Positions 34,802 through 47,602 of a stretch of 64,000 nt of DNA are shown piece after piece. A model generated the notes under the pieces. That model ran no database searches. It saw nothing but the letters and a program-made list of their open reading frames with translations, and was not told the origin of the DNA. Source of the stretch: Ascidia mentula (lineage: Eukaryota > Chordata > Ascidiacea > Phlebobranchia > Ascidiidae). The position numbers were made by a program, and so were the translations under genes. The DNA lies in NCBI GenBank assembly GCA_947561715.1, contig OX387200.1, forward strand, positions 19,594,501 through 19,658,500, written 5' to 3'. Each line of letters begins with the position of its first letter. The first letter of the stretch is position 1.

Positions 34802-37800
34802 ATGGAAAATATGTGGTTGGTGTTTTTTTGCTCCTTGTACTTCGCAAAGGCCATAGACGCATGTAAGTATAATTTTAGTCTATTTTGTTGGTATTTTATA
34901 AAACCGCATACCTTAAAATAAAAATGTGTAAGTTAACAACAAGTTTAGCACGCGAGTTGATTATTCAGGGCACGCAAATACATTTATGAGTTGACATTCC
35001 GGTATTTTGTCATACGTCCGGGATTGCCTTGATTTAGGAAGAAAGGTAAAACGTGGTGGTATCTTTGGGAATTTTCAAAAGTTATCAATAAAAATTCAAG
35101 TTAAACGACGGAGACGTCAACATATTTTGGTGTGTAGTCCTACTCGAAGTCAACAAAATTTTGACACAATCTACAAACTTTTGCACATTTTTTTCGAATG
35201 TGACGGAAAAAGGCAAAGTTGAAAGAAACGACGGTAGTTACAAACACCATGGTCTGATACTTCCAGTCGTACGTTATAAACCTTAATAGGAAAACAGATG
35301 ACATTGTATGATGTGGCGCGTTTGCAAGCGCTCAAGATATTAATAGGGAGTATGACTCACGTGATATGCGATTGCTGCATTTAAACGTTTAAACACTGTT
35401 GACGCATAATACGTCCAAATCACCTACCCATTACCTCCCAACGAACTGCGTTCAGGGAAAAAACAAAGTTTTCCAAAATATACAATCCACGCATAAATGG
35501 CTCATTTTTTATTTTGGGGATTACCCACGATCGCAACCTTGCAGAACAGCCTTTCCTGTTTGTTTAATCACAACTCTCTGCGCACGTTTGTTTTGACTAT
35601 CTTCGTCCACACTTTCAAGGCGTACATTTTCAAATGTGTGATACTGTTGCAGGCAATTTCGAACAGTGCAGTTTACCTAATCTTAAAGTAAAAGTGCGAA
35701 AATTCTAAATGTTGTTACAGCTTGCAATGGGCTTGTTTTTGATGCCTCCATGCCAAGATCTGATACGCTACAGAACGATGCTTCATGTCCCGAAGGCTAT
35801 GTAATGACAGGATTTTTTACTATAGTTTGTATCAATGAAACTTGGATAAACACACCAAACTGCCGACTAGTCGGTAAGAGTTAATTTACATAATTGGCAA
35901 ATTTCTATTGATGGTCGTTGAGGTTACTTTAGGATCTAAAGGATAAATATGGTGCTAGTAATGTAAAAATAGTATGTTTTACTATAAAGTGGTATACAAT
36001 ATGACTTCTCTGCTCAGTTTGTGGAAATCCACCAACCTTAGCAAACATGAAAATGTTCGCACCCACATCTGGACCATACACTGCAGTTCTAAATAACATT
36101 GTGACATACACTTGTGATAATGGTTATAAAATAAATGGAGATGATTCAATCGTGTGCCAAAACAATGGAACCTGGTCAACTGCTCCTACCTGTGCTAAAA
36201 TAAGTAAGTTTTAGAGAATAACATTTATAGAAACATGCATTTTTAAGGTTCAATCTGTTGACTTGTGTAAAAGACAAATGTGTCCTGCTTAAAAGCATTA
36301 CATTTTATTTACAGGATTTTGCAAATTTTATTTAGTGATTTATATGCAGTTTTTTTGCAAGCGGATTGTAAGATAATGCAAACAAGTTTTTTGTTTATGT
36401 ATAATATGTGCTTTTTCCTTCTAATCTTTATGTTCAATAATGTTTTATTACTTGTTTGGACTTTGGAGAATTTACCTAGATTACATTTTTACATTTATCA
36501 TGTTTTCATTTCTAGCTTGTGGCCCTCCTCCTGAAATAGACAACATGGAAAGCTTTGCACCAGCAGTTTCTAATTCTATAGCAAAGTACAGTTGTTTAAT
36601 TGGGTACAAGATGTCAGGATCAAGTAACATCACATGCCAACATAATGGAGTTTGGGGTACCCCTCCTTTCTGTGAAAAAATTGGTATTATACTGCTTGGC
36701 ATTTTTTCCTTCAAAGTAAATTATTTACAATTAAACTAAACTTCAAACTTTTTATGCAGTGTGTGATGTGCCTCCAAGTGTTCGCAACATGCAAGGGTTT
36801 TTGCCAGCTGATGGAACTTACACTCCTATTTCCAACAATAATGTTACATACGCATGTGCCACTGGTTACCAACTCCATGGGCCGAATACAGTAGTCTGTC
36901 AGTTCAGTGGCATTTGGACCTTGCCACCCACATGTGAAGTTGTTGGTAAAAAAAATAAGGAAAATATAGTGATAAGTTTCGTATAAATATTTTACAATAT
37001 CATGTTTTGTTGTAGTTTGTGACAACCCTCCCTCCATCAAAAATGTAGGAAGTTTTGCTCCATTGGTTGGTCCATATACAGCAGTGCTTAACAATTTTGT
37101 CATTTACAGTTGTGCTATTGGGTACAAAATGTTTGGCCCCAGTAACATAAACTGTCAGGCAAACGGAACTTGGACTTCAGCACCAATATGTGCACCAATT
37201 TGTAAGTTTACTTTTGAAAAAATTGGTCCATAGTGAGAAATAGGCAGGTTGCTTACACTACAATGTATCTTTTCAGGGATACATCCCACAGATTTCCTAA
37301 ATCCTAAAATAATTATGTCTTCCTAGTGAATATGATACAAATGAATAAAAAGTGTTAAAGTAATAGTTAAACCATGTGGTTATGAATTTTGTTGTGAGAC
37401 TGTTCTATTTTTTTGAAACATTAAAATTTTTTCATTGGCCGTTGTTATGTTTAGTCTGTGAAAACCCTCCCAATGTGACCAACTCCAACATCTTGTCTTC
37501 AAGTTCCGCACCCTACAGTTTTCTATCAAGCAGTTCAGTATCATACTCTTGCAAGCCTGGATATAAGATGGTTGGATCAGGTGCTATAACTTGCAGTGTA
37601 AATGGAAGCTGGACTACAGCACCCGAATGCAACGTTATTGGTACTTTGAAAAAAAATACTGTTACTTAGAAAATGTTTTTCACCGAACAAACAAATTCTG
37701 AAAAAAGTTTTAAACATATCTCGTTTTGTAAAAGCAGCTAGTATGGTGGGACTTTGCTTAAAGTGCTAAACACAGGTTTATTTTTAACTATATATGTGCC

Positions 37801-40800
37801 AATCTCTTTTATTTGCAATAAATTTATTGCGTTTATTGAGGGGTGTCAAACTCCAGACAAACTTATTTTTAAAACAACATTTACGTGTTATAAATTACAG
37901 TTTTAAGTCAGACTCCAGTTTAAGTCCGTATTAATAATTTGCTTTAATTATATCAGAGTGTGCATCGCCCCCTGTCATAAACAATATGAAAGGATACACG
38001 CCGAACACTGGTCCGTACACTGCATTGTGGAACAACGTGGTTACGTACGCTTGCGCTGACGGCTACACGTTAATGTGGTCTGGTATTATCACATGTCAAG
38101 AAAGTGGGTATTGGACTGCACATACGACGTGCGAAAAAATTGGTAACCTTTTGTGTTTTGAAAATCTGTTGACATGAAGCTTATTTTGTTTCAAACCGCG
38201 TCGTGTTTTTAGTGATACTGACGATGCCCAATTGTAGGCGAAATGTATATATCAGAAACAACACAAAGACAAATGACTTAGGTTTTCTCTTATATAACAT
38301 GAAGCTGTCAATGAAGTTTAAAAAAGCGCCATTACATAATTTCTTTATATAGTATGACGCAATTAATATTTCTTCTTATAATGAAACGAAAACGTATATT
38401 GGCCTGCCCGAAGTTGACTATTTCCTGAGCCTTATGAATCATATTGACAATTTGGCATCATTGCATGATATGTAGTTGGCGTACTTCACGCAAACAAGGT
38501 GAACAAGTTGTTAATAGATTTTTTCAAGGTAACTGATGCACAGCACACCCTCCTCGCATCATTTGACGTCAAACTTAATCACACTTCAACAGGTTTCCAC
38601 ATCCACGAATTCACGCAACATTTTGCGAGTCCGAGTCCACCCATAAAGTCACATCTGCTGTACAAAAAACTATCGGAAGATCTAAACCGGGGGTTCAAAT
38701 CAGGAAGTCTTGACGTCCAAACCGTTTCGTTGAAAAATATTTACGGCGATTCAACTGTACGGTAAGGGAAAAATCCCAACGACTGGTGTCCTTGAAGCTA
38801 CCCAATAAATGTGAATTACGACAGTCTGTTTTTAAACACAATGCATGTTTTTATGTTTGGAGAATAGTAGTAATCTAATTGTGTAACCAATCAACTGATC
38901 TTACGGAAACTAAAAAAAAGTAGTACAATATACGTTTCATTGATTTTTTACCTTTACTTTAACTCTTTTAATCAGCTACTGGGTTCGCTTCTTTGGTTAT
39001 CAGCCCCCAAGCGTATTTGTTACAACCTGGCAAGACTTTCTTGAATCTGACCAAGCGGAGGGAGTTATACTTTTGGGTTCCCCTAGAACCGGTAAGCTGC
39101 TCGACTGTTTGGGCGATAGTAATGGGTTATCTATTATTGCCCGTTCTTTAGCTTTCTGCAGGCGTCAGAACTTTGGAGGGTTCTCATTCCCGGAAGTACC
39201 TATACACTGGTTAAGCTACTCCGCCGAGAATTGCCCACAAGGTATCAAGCTTTTGACCCATTGGTAAACATTTTTCTGATTACCCTTGTGTTTTAGGATA
39301 TTCCCAAGCTTCGTTAAGATGCATTTTGCGGAGTGAACGCAAGTTTGGGAGCGATATCCATTATGCGATGTTCGACAACACAAGCCTTACTTCAATCAGT
39401 TGCGATGTGCAAGTGTCTGATATAGAGGTTTGTTTGACGATTATTATATCACAGGGAACATGAGGTCCAAAATCCTTCGCCCTTTTTCCCTGCTGCAACA
39501 TTTATTTCCTAACGCTCGTTTGGGACTTCCTTCGAACCAAAAATGCAATAACCTTTAAATATAAGCCATACGTAGAACAAAAGTAAACCAGTGTCTGTGT
39601 CAAAACATGTCCTTTGGCTCGTGTCATGCAAATTGGAAACCCTCTGTCATCCACAAGCAATTCGGAGCAAAAGGCAACGTAATCACTAGAGGCGCTAATA
39701 AGCAGAGTCAACAGAAAACATGTAACAGTTGTCAGCGAGATCAACTATTACCAATTTATATTTGTATGATGCTGATATGGAAATACCAAGCTGTTGTTTT
39801 ATTTGTAAAGAACCACTTCACTCTACTGTTTAATGAATAATTATCCATTTAGTTTCATGTTTAATAACCTCATTCAAGCAGAACGATTTGATTGTTCTAC
39901 GATCCCGGAAACACAAGTTATGTATAGCCATATAGTTTTTATAACCAGTCCAAAAATTTGCAAACACGACGTTGAGAATCAACAAATATATTTTGACCAA
40001 TGCGAGTTGTGAAACTACAATTGACCACTTTAGGTAAATTCTGTAAATGTGACGCAAGAGGATGTGGAAAAAGCTGCAAGATCTCTTCAGATCATAACAT
40101 CCCAAGCGCACATAAACGAGACCGAGGCCCTTGAATCACTTAAAGTTGTTGATTCAATTACAAAGGCAGTCGAAGAGGGGAAAGCTCAGGTTATATTTTG
40201 AGTTTTATTTTCTAGTTTTCTGACCATTTGTCGCATGAAACTTTTGCAACGTTTTATATGCTCTACTATGCAAAAAAAACTGTATACAAAAACACAAAAT
40301 GGGACTTCACATGTTTTTTTTTCAATATTCACCAAAAAAAGAGTCTTTTAATGGTTCCTTTCGGGCCTAAAGTTTACGAATTAGTTGTCACGTGTATGTT
40401 GTTAAAATCTGTTTATTTAAATTATTAATTCAAGAACAAATTATCACGTACACATCTACATATGTTGCAGGTTACTGAAGAAGTTCTTATCAACGTTGCC
40501 ACTGTTGTCTCTGCTGTGTCTCGATCCCTGGCAACCAAAACGAAGACGGAAAGTCAAACTTCAAATAGAGAAAATATTCTGAACATGCTGAGTTTCTTTG
40601 CAAAACAAGTGCAGTTTGAAAATGACACAGATAGTGTATTGGAAATGGAAACTGAATCCATTTCTATCAAGGTATCATGACTTGCACGATAATATCTCAA
40701 TACCAATTTATGTCAGCCTAGAAATAATTTACGACCCTGAGATAAATATATAGCCTAAAAACGAAGGGTTTTATAATGCATCTTATCCCATCAACGGCGG

Positions 40801-43800
40801 GTGCCGCGAGTGTTGACTTTTCTCGCCCGTCAGGGCATTGCAGTTCGAGTAAGTCATATAAAGTGTGGCCAAGAAAGGTCATTACATAAAACCCCTCAAA
40901 ATAGCACTTTTTGTTCTGTTTCGTTTCTGCAAGACTACAAGGAGCTAGCAGTGCAACCGATCAGCATTTTGCCACTGATGTTGTACATTGTGATGTTTAA
41001 GGTAACTGAAAGAGAAAAGGCAGAAAATCACGCTGACACCTGGTTTGCGCCTGAAGTCAATGTGCAGAGCGTGGTTCCGGTCAACATTTCTGTGCCAGGT
41101 TCGGTGTTATCTCACGCACAGAGCAAGGTGAACGGATCAACATTAAAGACAGTTTTCTTCCTACACCGTGGCGCGTCGCTATTTCTGTCAAACCACAAAG
41201 TGGATTTTGTAAGTGGGCGATGGTATTTGGCTGCACGGTTTCGAAAACCCATGTTTCTTTACCTTGGTACAAACAAAACAGAGGATAAGACGAATATACC
41301 ATTTTTCCTTTCGTCGTTTTTTGATCAAATTAAGTTATCTTGACCAGCAAGCAATATCTTGGCAAGATTTTGAATCTCCTGAAATGTTAATTGTTGTTAC
41401 TCTTGCAGGTCGCAACGGTTGAAATCGGTGACGCTAGATCGTTGACGGATCTGCATCCACCAGTAACGCTCAAACACAGAAACGAAAAGACGAAACACTG
41501 GGAGAAAGTCCCATTTAAAAAACTTACGGTAAAACCTAACATGTGAAAGAATGCTGGAAATGATTTGACCAAAAAAAAGGATTTTTTTTAATCAATTTCA
41601 TGAAAAAAGAAACGTTTTGAAAAACAACATTAATGAATGGCCAGAAAAGTATTTTTTCGGTGCATGGTGCAGTGCACAAACTCATATATACCACCATACA
41701 AATATAACATCCCACGACAATCTTTCGGCAGTAGCTTAAAACATTAACAAAGTTAAATTATTATTATTGCGAACCGAATTAGGAAAATACGTGGGTGATA
41801 TTATTGTGTTAACATTTAAATGATCCTTAAACATTCAACTAAATTCTAGTTGAAGAGAATTCGACAGCAATGCGCTTATTGGGATTTCGAATCATCCGAC
41901 TGGAAAACGGATGGTTGTTGCCTTGACAACACTGCGCACCCCCCAGTTTGCAAATGTGATCACCTGACCAACTTTGCCCTGCTCGTGGTGAGTGATTTAA
42001 AATGTGGATTGTTATACAAATAACAATTTAATGAATACGGATATGATGACAGAATGGAAAGAACAACCCAAACTCTGATAATAGATATTAAATCGCAGTA
42101 ATGTTTCATGCAATTGCATAATTGGCACGATCGCCCCTCTTTACTTGGCGACCACAGCTTTTGTATCGAGATCATTAGGTTTACAGGTTTCGCAGACTTA
42201 ACTTGTCGGGAAAAGTGGCTGATCCAACTGGGCTGCAATGCCTGCAAAGCCTGTATGGCTGATAAATATTATTTACGTAAGTTTATTTACTGCGAGAAAA
42301 AACACGAGAATGGTTGAATAACGTCTCATATAAGACTTGGCTGTTCTTTACTTTACATTTTGCAGTCGACGAGTGAAGTACCGGAAGATGTTGTTCTCTC
42401 GACTGTCAGTGACGTTGGATGCGGACTCTCGCTGTTGGGATTTGTCGCAACTTTACTTCTGCACGTTCTAAACAAGTAATTCATCAAAACGTAGAAACAC
42501 GTGCTGCCTACGAACCCTGCAGTTCTGTCTTGAACATAGCCCTGACTTTAAGGTTTTTTTTAGGGATCAGTTAAAGAAAGTTCCAAACCAGATTCAGCTG
42601 CATATTTGCGTCAATCTATTGATTGCGTATCTGGTTTTCCTGTTTGGGGTTGCAAGGGTGGAGAACCCACAAGCTTGTACGGCCGTCGCAGCTGTAATGC
42701 AGTACATGTTTCTAACAAGTTGGCTATGGATGGCTGTTTACAGCAACAAACTCTACACTGCACTAGTTAAAGTATTGAATATTCAGTTTAAATTATGGCA
42801 CCAATGACGGACACTTATTTTTATTCGTTAGGTATTCAATGTAGCCAGCACCAACTACATGATTAAAGCTTGCTTTTTTGCATACGGTTTGCCTGTTTTG
42901 GTGGTTGGTTTTAATCTTGGATTGTCTCTGGAACATTTCGATAAACAGTTGACCAATGAAGACGTCTGTCAAAAAGGTAACACCCTTTTTTTTATTTTGC
43001 CTACTTCAGGTATGCACAACAAAATAAAAAAATATATACACTCCCAATAGGCAACATCAGTAAGAGCCAGCCCAAAGAGATTACCATTGGACAGTTATTG
43101 GTGACAGCAACCTGTTTTAATTCCTGTTGGTATCAAGCGCAGTATCTTCAAATATGGCCTATATTTTGTTCATTATTAACGAATGAGTAGAAATGCCCAT
43201 GGCCTTTTACCGGTATATGGCCCTGTGGCTGGAGTCCCTGTTTTAGATACTACATTTTGACCACCGAGCAATTCAATCACAAAATTGTACTCAGTAAATT
43301 TCTACTGTTGCAGATGACCCCAGGTTTGTCTTATCAACTTACCGTGCGGAAAATATGTGTTGGTTGCATCGCTTCTCGTTGTACATGGGTTTTTTGCTTG
43401 TGGTGGGCATGGTGTACATCAACAACATGGTTATTCTGGTTCTTGTTTTAAAAACTGTCTTCAAACGCAAGCAGGTAGACCTTCATTGTTTAGAGTTAAA
43501 ATTAAAAGGCTTCTCAAAAATATTATTTTGCAATAAACGTTTTAAGAGATATATTTCTATGTGATCCCGCTCTAAAGAAAATAATTTCCGTGCGAACCTT
43601 AGCAAACAACTAAAACGCGACGTAGGGTACAGATTTGCCCCCTAAAAAAGTCAGTTTGTTCCGCGATCCGAAATCACATTTGACGAACCCGAATGGGATC
43701 GAAACGCATGGCTTAAGAAGTCCTATGTTAGTCAATGACTATGTTTTTCTTCGTGGTTGTAGATTCAGTCAACTGCAGCAAAGCGGGGCAAAAGGCAACA

Positions 43801-44372
43801 AGTTATCATGGCTTGTTCCCTTTCCTTTTCCCTCGGTCTTACGTGGATTTTTGGATTCCTTATGTTGATTTCAACCGACCCGACCTACAATCACGTGATG
43901 AACTACCTATTTTCTTTATTCAACGCTTTTCAGGTAAAATACAGTCTCTGTCCCCACAGCTTTCAACCAACCTATGACGCTGTCTCCTGGACTACAATTA
44001 TTTGTCGAATAATGTTTGTCAATGTTTCATCGTTTCCTTTTTTTCATGTTTTCTGCACGAGCCAGAATGTTTGTTCTTTAGAATTATGAGTAAATCCGTT
44101 GTTGGTGTTTAAGTACAATTAAAATAACCAGACCCAAACAAGCATAAAGCGTTTTTACCGCACTTGTGCAGGGGGTCTTTCTTTTCTACATCACGTGTGT
44201 TAAACGGAAGGACATGTTCTTGTTCTGGTGGCTTCCGATTAGAAAAAGACTCGGTGGTTGCTGGCGGAGAGTTCAAGGTACCACTGGAGCGAACACGAGT
44301 AGTTATTCACCTTCGGGTCCAACTACTTCCACTGGGAGGCCTGGTGTCTCTGGTACACAGACCCAGGAATAA
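34802..44372 (+). CDS. Adhesion GPCR with seven sushi domains, SEA-like and GAIN domains
   Basis: Cell-surface receptor of class B2; ligand unknown. Exons: 34802-34862, 35721-35873, 36018-36203, 36516-36683, 36760-36945, 37016-37201, 37455-37640, 37957-38142, 38476-38761, 38976-39091, 39169-39241, 39319-39427, 40034-40189, 40471-40671, 41002-41208, 41409-41528, 41850-41987, 42366-42475, 42564-42771, 42832-42976, 43314-43474, 43763-43933 and 44172-44372, giving 1237 aa. Exon 1 encodes the signal peptide. Exons 2-8 each encode one CCP module (four Cys plus W, phase 1-1). Exons 9-10 look like a SEA domain (GDSTVRYWVRF strand). Exons 13-17 form the GAIN domain and GPS (QCAYWDF ... CKCDHLTNFALLV), with predicted cleavage at HL/T. 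TM6 has LGLTWIFGF; TM7 NYLFSLFNAFQG. TM3 reads WMAVYSNKLY where WMLVEG is usual. Exons 10-12 are least certain: exon 10 is open in a second frame and the exon 12 acceptor is weak. Confidence 0.88.
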
Positions 44373-44746
44373 TTTGAATAATGGCTCATATTTCATTTTC
44401 GACACACCTGCCTGATGATTAACAATCGGTTGTTGATCGTGTTTGAATTCACTATCCGTAAACAAAATATACCAATGTTTGTATATGATCGCCTGTATAT
44501 ACGGTTATATGCGTTGTGACCATGTGGTTGAATATTTGTGGCATTTTAAACTTTTCAGAACCAGCTGCAAATATCATGCTGGGTTGCTGGCTCTGTACAT
44601 ATATTCAAATGTTTTCCAATAGATTGCTACTGCGTAAGCGGGCCCTACATGTTCTGCCTGACTTTGTGATTATTTCAACCATTTTCCTCAATCACCTGTT
44701 GAAAGCACTGAATAATGCGGCATGACTTTATTATAAAATCCAATAG

Positions 44747-44752
44747 AATAAA
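44747..44752 (+). terminator. Poly(A) signal AATAAA
   Basis: Canonical AATAAA about 375 nt after the adhesion GPCR stop codon, close to the 3' end of the convergent minus-strand gene. The two transcription units would end tail to tail here. Confidence 0.5.
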
Positions 44753-44867
44753 CATTTTCCTGCAATTTACAACCGCTTGTCCTTGTACAATATGATCAAT
44801 CAGTAACTTCTCGTTTATCTTGCGCTTAATTTTAAAATGTTGGTTATTTGTTTTTCTGAACTGTCGC

Positions 44868-45754
44868 TTAAACATCTCTGTTAATGACAGTCTTGTTTTT
44901 GTTTACCCATGCGCAAACGTCAACTCCACGTGGAACTGGGTCTGATCGTAAAGTTTCCGGTAAATCCCCTTTTTCAACACTTGAAAGTATGACGTCATTT
45001 GCGCAGACGTAATCAGAGCCAGTAATGACTGTGGTGTTGTTTGCTGCATAGTAGATTCGCTCAACTGATGTGGATTGTTCGTATCGTCCAGTGCTTGAAT
45101 ACTGAGGACAACAAATAAGTTTATTCCCAATTGTGTTTTTTATGCACAATGGTTTGTAGACAAGGGAGAGAGAATTTTAAGACCTAATTTTTGCGTTCTA
45201 AGTGGTTGTTTGCTTTTGAATTTTGAAGCTTTTTCAAACAAAACTGTTTCAGCATGCAAACGTTATATTCACATTGATAGAAATATAAGCTCTTCTCCAT
45301 AATAAGTGTCGTATGGATTGTTCTGTTTAAAGGTCTTTTTTGATTTTTGTGGAACGATGTGCCACGTTTTGGACCAAAAATAACAGACCAACAAGCATGT
45401 TGTTGTGTTTAATAAATATTTAACACTCTTTAAATAAATAACATTCTTGCAAGCATTCCCAAAAAAACTAAAGTAGTAAACCTAAGTACACGTACTTGTA
45501 ATACACATGATCCAACACACTTGCAGATACGGTCAAAGTTTGTGTTGTAACACTGCTGCCCTTTTTCCAAATTCTCCAACCCCGTTTTTGACACAGAAAC
45601 AACACCAATACCACTAATGACAGAAGAAGAAAGTCAACAATTCCACCAACTATTGCCCCCACGTCATGTCCTGTTTCTTGTGTATTTACCGTAGATACTT
45701 GGTCAGTATTGACCATAAAGAGTGTAGTAGGTGGGAAAGCCGAACTGGTTTGTC
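44868..45754 (-). CDS. Single-pass membrane protein, partly resolved
   Basis: The clear part is an exon at about 45754-45495. It holds a Thr/Pro/Ser-rich stalk (SAFPPTTLFMVNTDQVST), then a transmembrane helix (IVGGIVDFLLLSLVVLVLFL) and a basic CQKRGWRIWKK border, as in type I receptors. A second exon starts after an acceptor near 45110 and is open in two frames. One ends at 44868-44870 and carries tyrosines (RIYYAANN, SDYVCAND); the other stops earlier. The donor choice (GTGTAT, phase 0, or GTACGT, phase 2) decides which is used. A protein-like frame at 46.04-46.2 kb on the same strand (QLQLGNQYPGSLCTLMED) may be an ectodomain exon. The N-terminus is not found. It could be an Ig- or FN3-type receptor; this is unproven. 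Confidence 0.4.
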
Positions 45755-46726
45755 GACGATTCGCGATACCTCACGTAAATACTGATCGATTTATTGACGA
45801 TGTTGCGACTTGTTGATGTCTTGTGCTTTTTACATGATTTGTAATAGATCGAGATATTTCTGTTAGTTCGTAGACTTCTTACGAAATTTGCGTAATGACT
45901 ACATAGAACGAGACGTGCAACCATATCGTGTTATGAGGGTTTTCTTCAACTCATTTTTATTCCGTGTTGTTGAGTTGAAGCTGCTGGTGCTTAAAATTCG
46001 GAGACTTTCACACAAGAGTATTTTATGTCTTACCACGTCCTGTCAGGTCAATATTGGCGAAATAAAAATGTACGTGTTCCAGTTGTTTGTTGTGTTTCGA
46101 TTCATGATCTGCTTTGCTTCTATTTGTATGTCTGTATTGTCCTCCATCAGTGTGCATAAACTTCCCGGGTACTGATTGCCAAGCTGGAGCTGTATGGTTA
46201 AAGGGCGTCCATGAATGAGAAATTTACACAAAAACATTATGTTCCGCATGCAGACATGATGTAAAAACCCTTACTGTACAAAGGCAAGGCAATCGACCGT
46301 AACGAAACGCAAACCCCATTGTTTTCGGCCAAGGAATTGCCCTTGTAAAGTAACTGACATTGATGTGGTATAAATTGTGTCGGTCAATCGTACGGTAAAC
46401 AAGTGACTAACATGGTATATGACGGAAAATACATCTGCAGGAACGGCGGACTATCAACCTATCTAGGGAATTGAAAAACTTTCTATAAATTCATTGAAGC
46501 ATTTGTAGCCAACTCCTTGATCACTTACATGGGAACACGACACGGGTTAATTCCATTCGCATGCATTTTCCTAGATCGCACGAAAGCTTGGCGTGTTTAT
46601 TGGGACCTGCTTTTGGTCGAATGACTTATGTGTTATTTCCTGGCCGCCTCACAGGCCAACGTCACGCTGTGTTGCTTGAACAGCACAAGAGGCAGTGACT
46701 AAGCGCGGGCATAACAGCAGCCAGGC

Positions 46727-47602
46727 ATGGAGTTGTTGCAGCTTGCGCCTTGCAGGATTCGGTTTACCCATGATAGTATTAGCTGTCGTTTTCGAAATGG
46801 AGACGGAGTTAACGACACTGTTTGGGAAATCGAAAACGGAATTTACCGTGTGGCAGATTTTCCCAAAATAGAGGTTGTACACAAAAATGGTTTGTACTAC
46901 GCTTTGGGAAACCGGAGGTTGTATGTGTATCGCGTGCTGCAAAGAAGAGGGTATTTGAGGAAAATAAAAGTGTACTTCAATCCCCATGGAAATTGGCACA
47001 TCGACGAGTTCACAACAAAAAACCGGGGCTTTTCAATTTACGTTCGTAATGATGTGACTTACCCACACACTTCAGCAATCGAACCCCCAAGGTACGTAAT
47101 TAAAATTCAAGTACACGAATATTTAACGATAAGCGATTATGCACTTGGTTGTCCAAAGTCCATGTGTTTTTCACCAAAGTTTTTTTGTATGCCAAAAATG
47201 TTTTTTTGCCAATAACTGTTTTTTATTCATGCTAAGAAATGTGTCTTGATGCTGATAAAAATATTTGTTCCATAATCGAGCAGGGGTAAATTTTACGGCC
47301 CAAAAGTTATTTTTAATTTAGGTTTTAATATTTAACAGCAATAATTTTCCACCTTCTATAGAAACATTGAACACCCTGCGGGAGGACATAAAAGACCATT
47401 GGTACGAACTGCTCGTTCCGGTCCGTTGCGATCACAAGAAGATTACTCCTGGTTTTCACACTTTGACGACTCTCATTCTGATGAATTTTCTGACCCCGGG
47501 GATTACTTTGGATACGATGATAAACTTATTAACCCTTTGGACCCAAATGACTACTCAGACCCAGAGGACTACTTCGATCTTCTCGAATTCCTCAGAATAT
47601 AA
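46727..47602 (+). CDS. ParB-like domain protein A with short DPxDY acidic tail
   Basis: Two exons, 46727-47091 and 47362-47602, giving 201 aa. Residues 1-85 form the shared ParB/sulfiredoxin-like domain: APCRIRFTHDSI, a GVNDT turn, DFPKIEVVHKNGLYY, then LGNRRLYVYRVLQRRGYL. The LDNRRL-type motif occupies the place of the GxxRR box of ParB-like proteins. LGN replaces LDN here. A conserved FTTKNRGFSIYVRNDVTYPH segment follows in members A, C and E. The phase-2 intron (AG|GTACGT) leads to a second exon encoding a basic stretch, then DPGDYFGYDD and DPNDYSDPEDYFD, a miniature version of the tail in gene C. The start is the ATG within GGCATGG after an AG. Function is unknown; the fold assignment is from motif recognition. 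Confidence 0.75.

Noticed and set aside
38976..39091. Second open frame of adhesion GPCR exon 10 (…YLLQPGKTFLNLTK…)
   Set aside because: It reads well as protein but does not match the phase left by exon 9; the chosen frame continues the SEA-like strand and keeps the whole model open.
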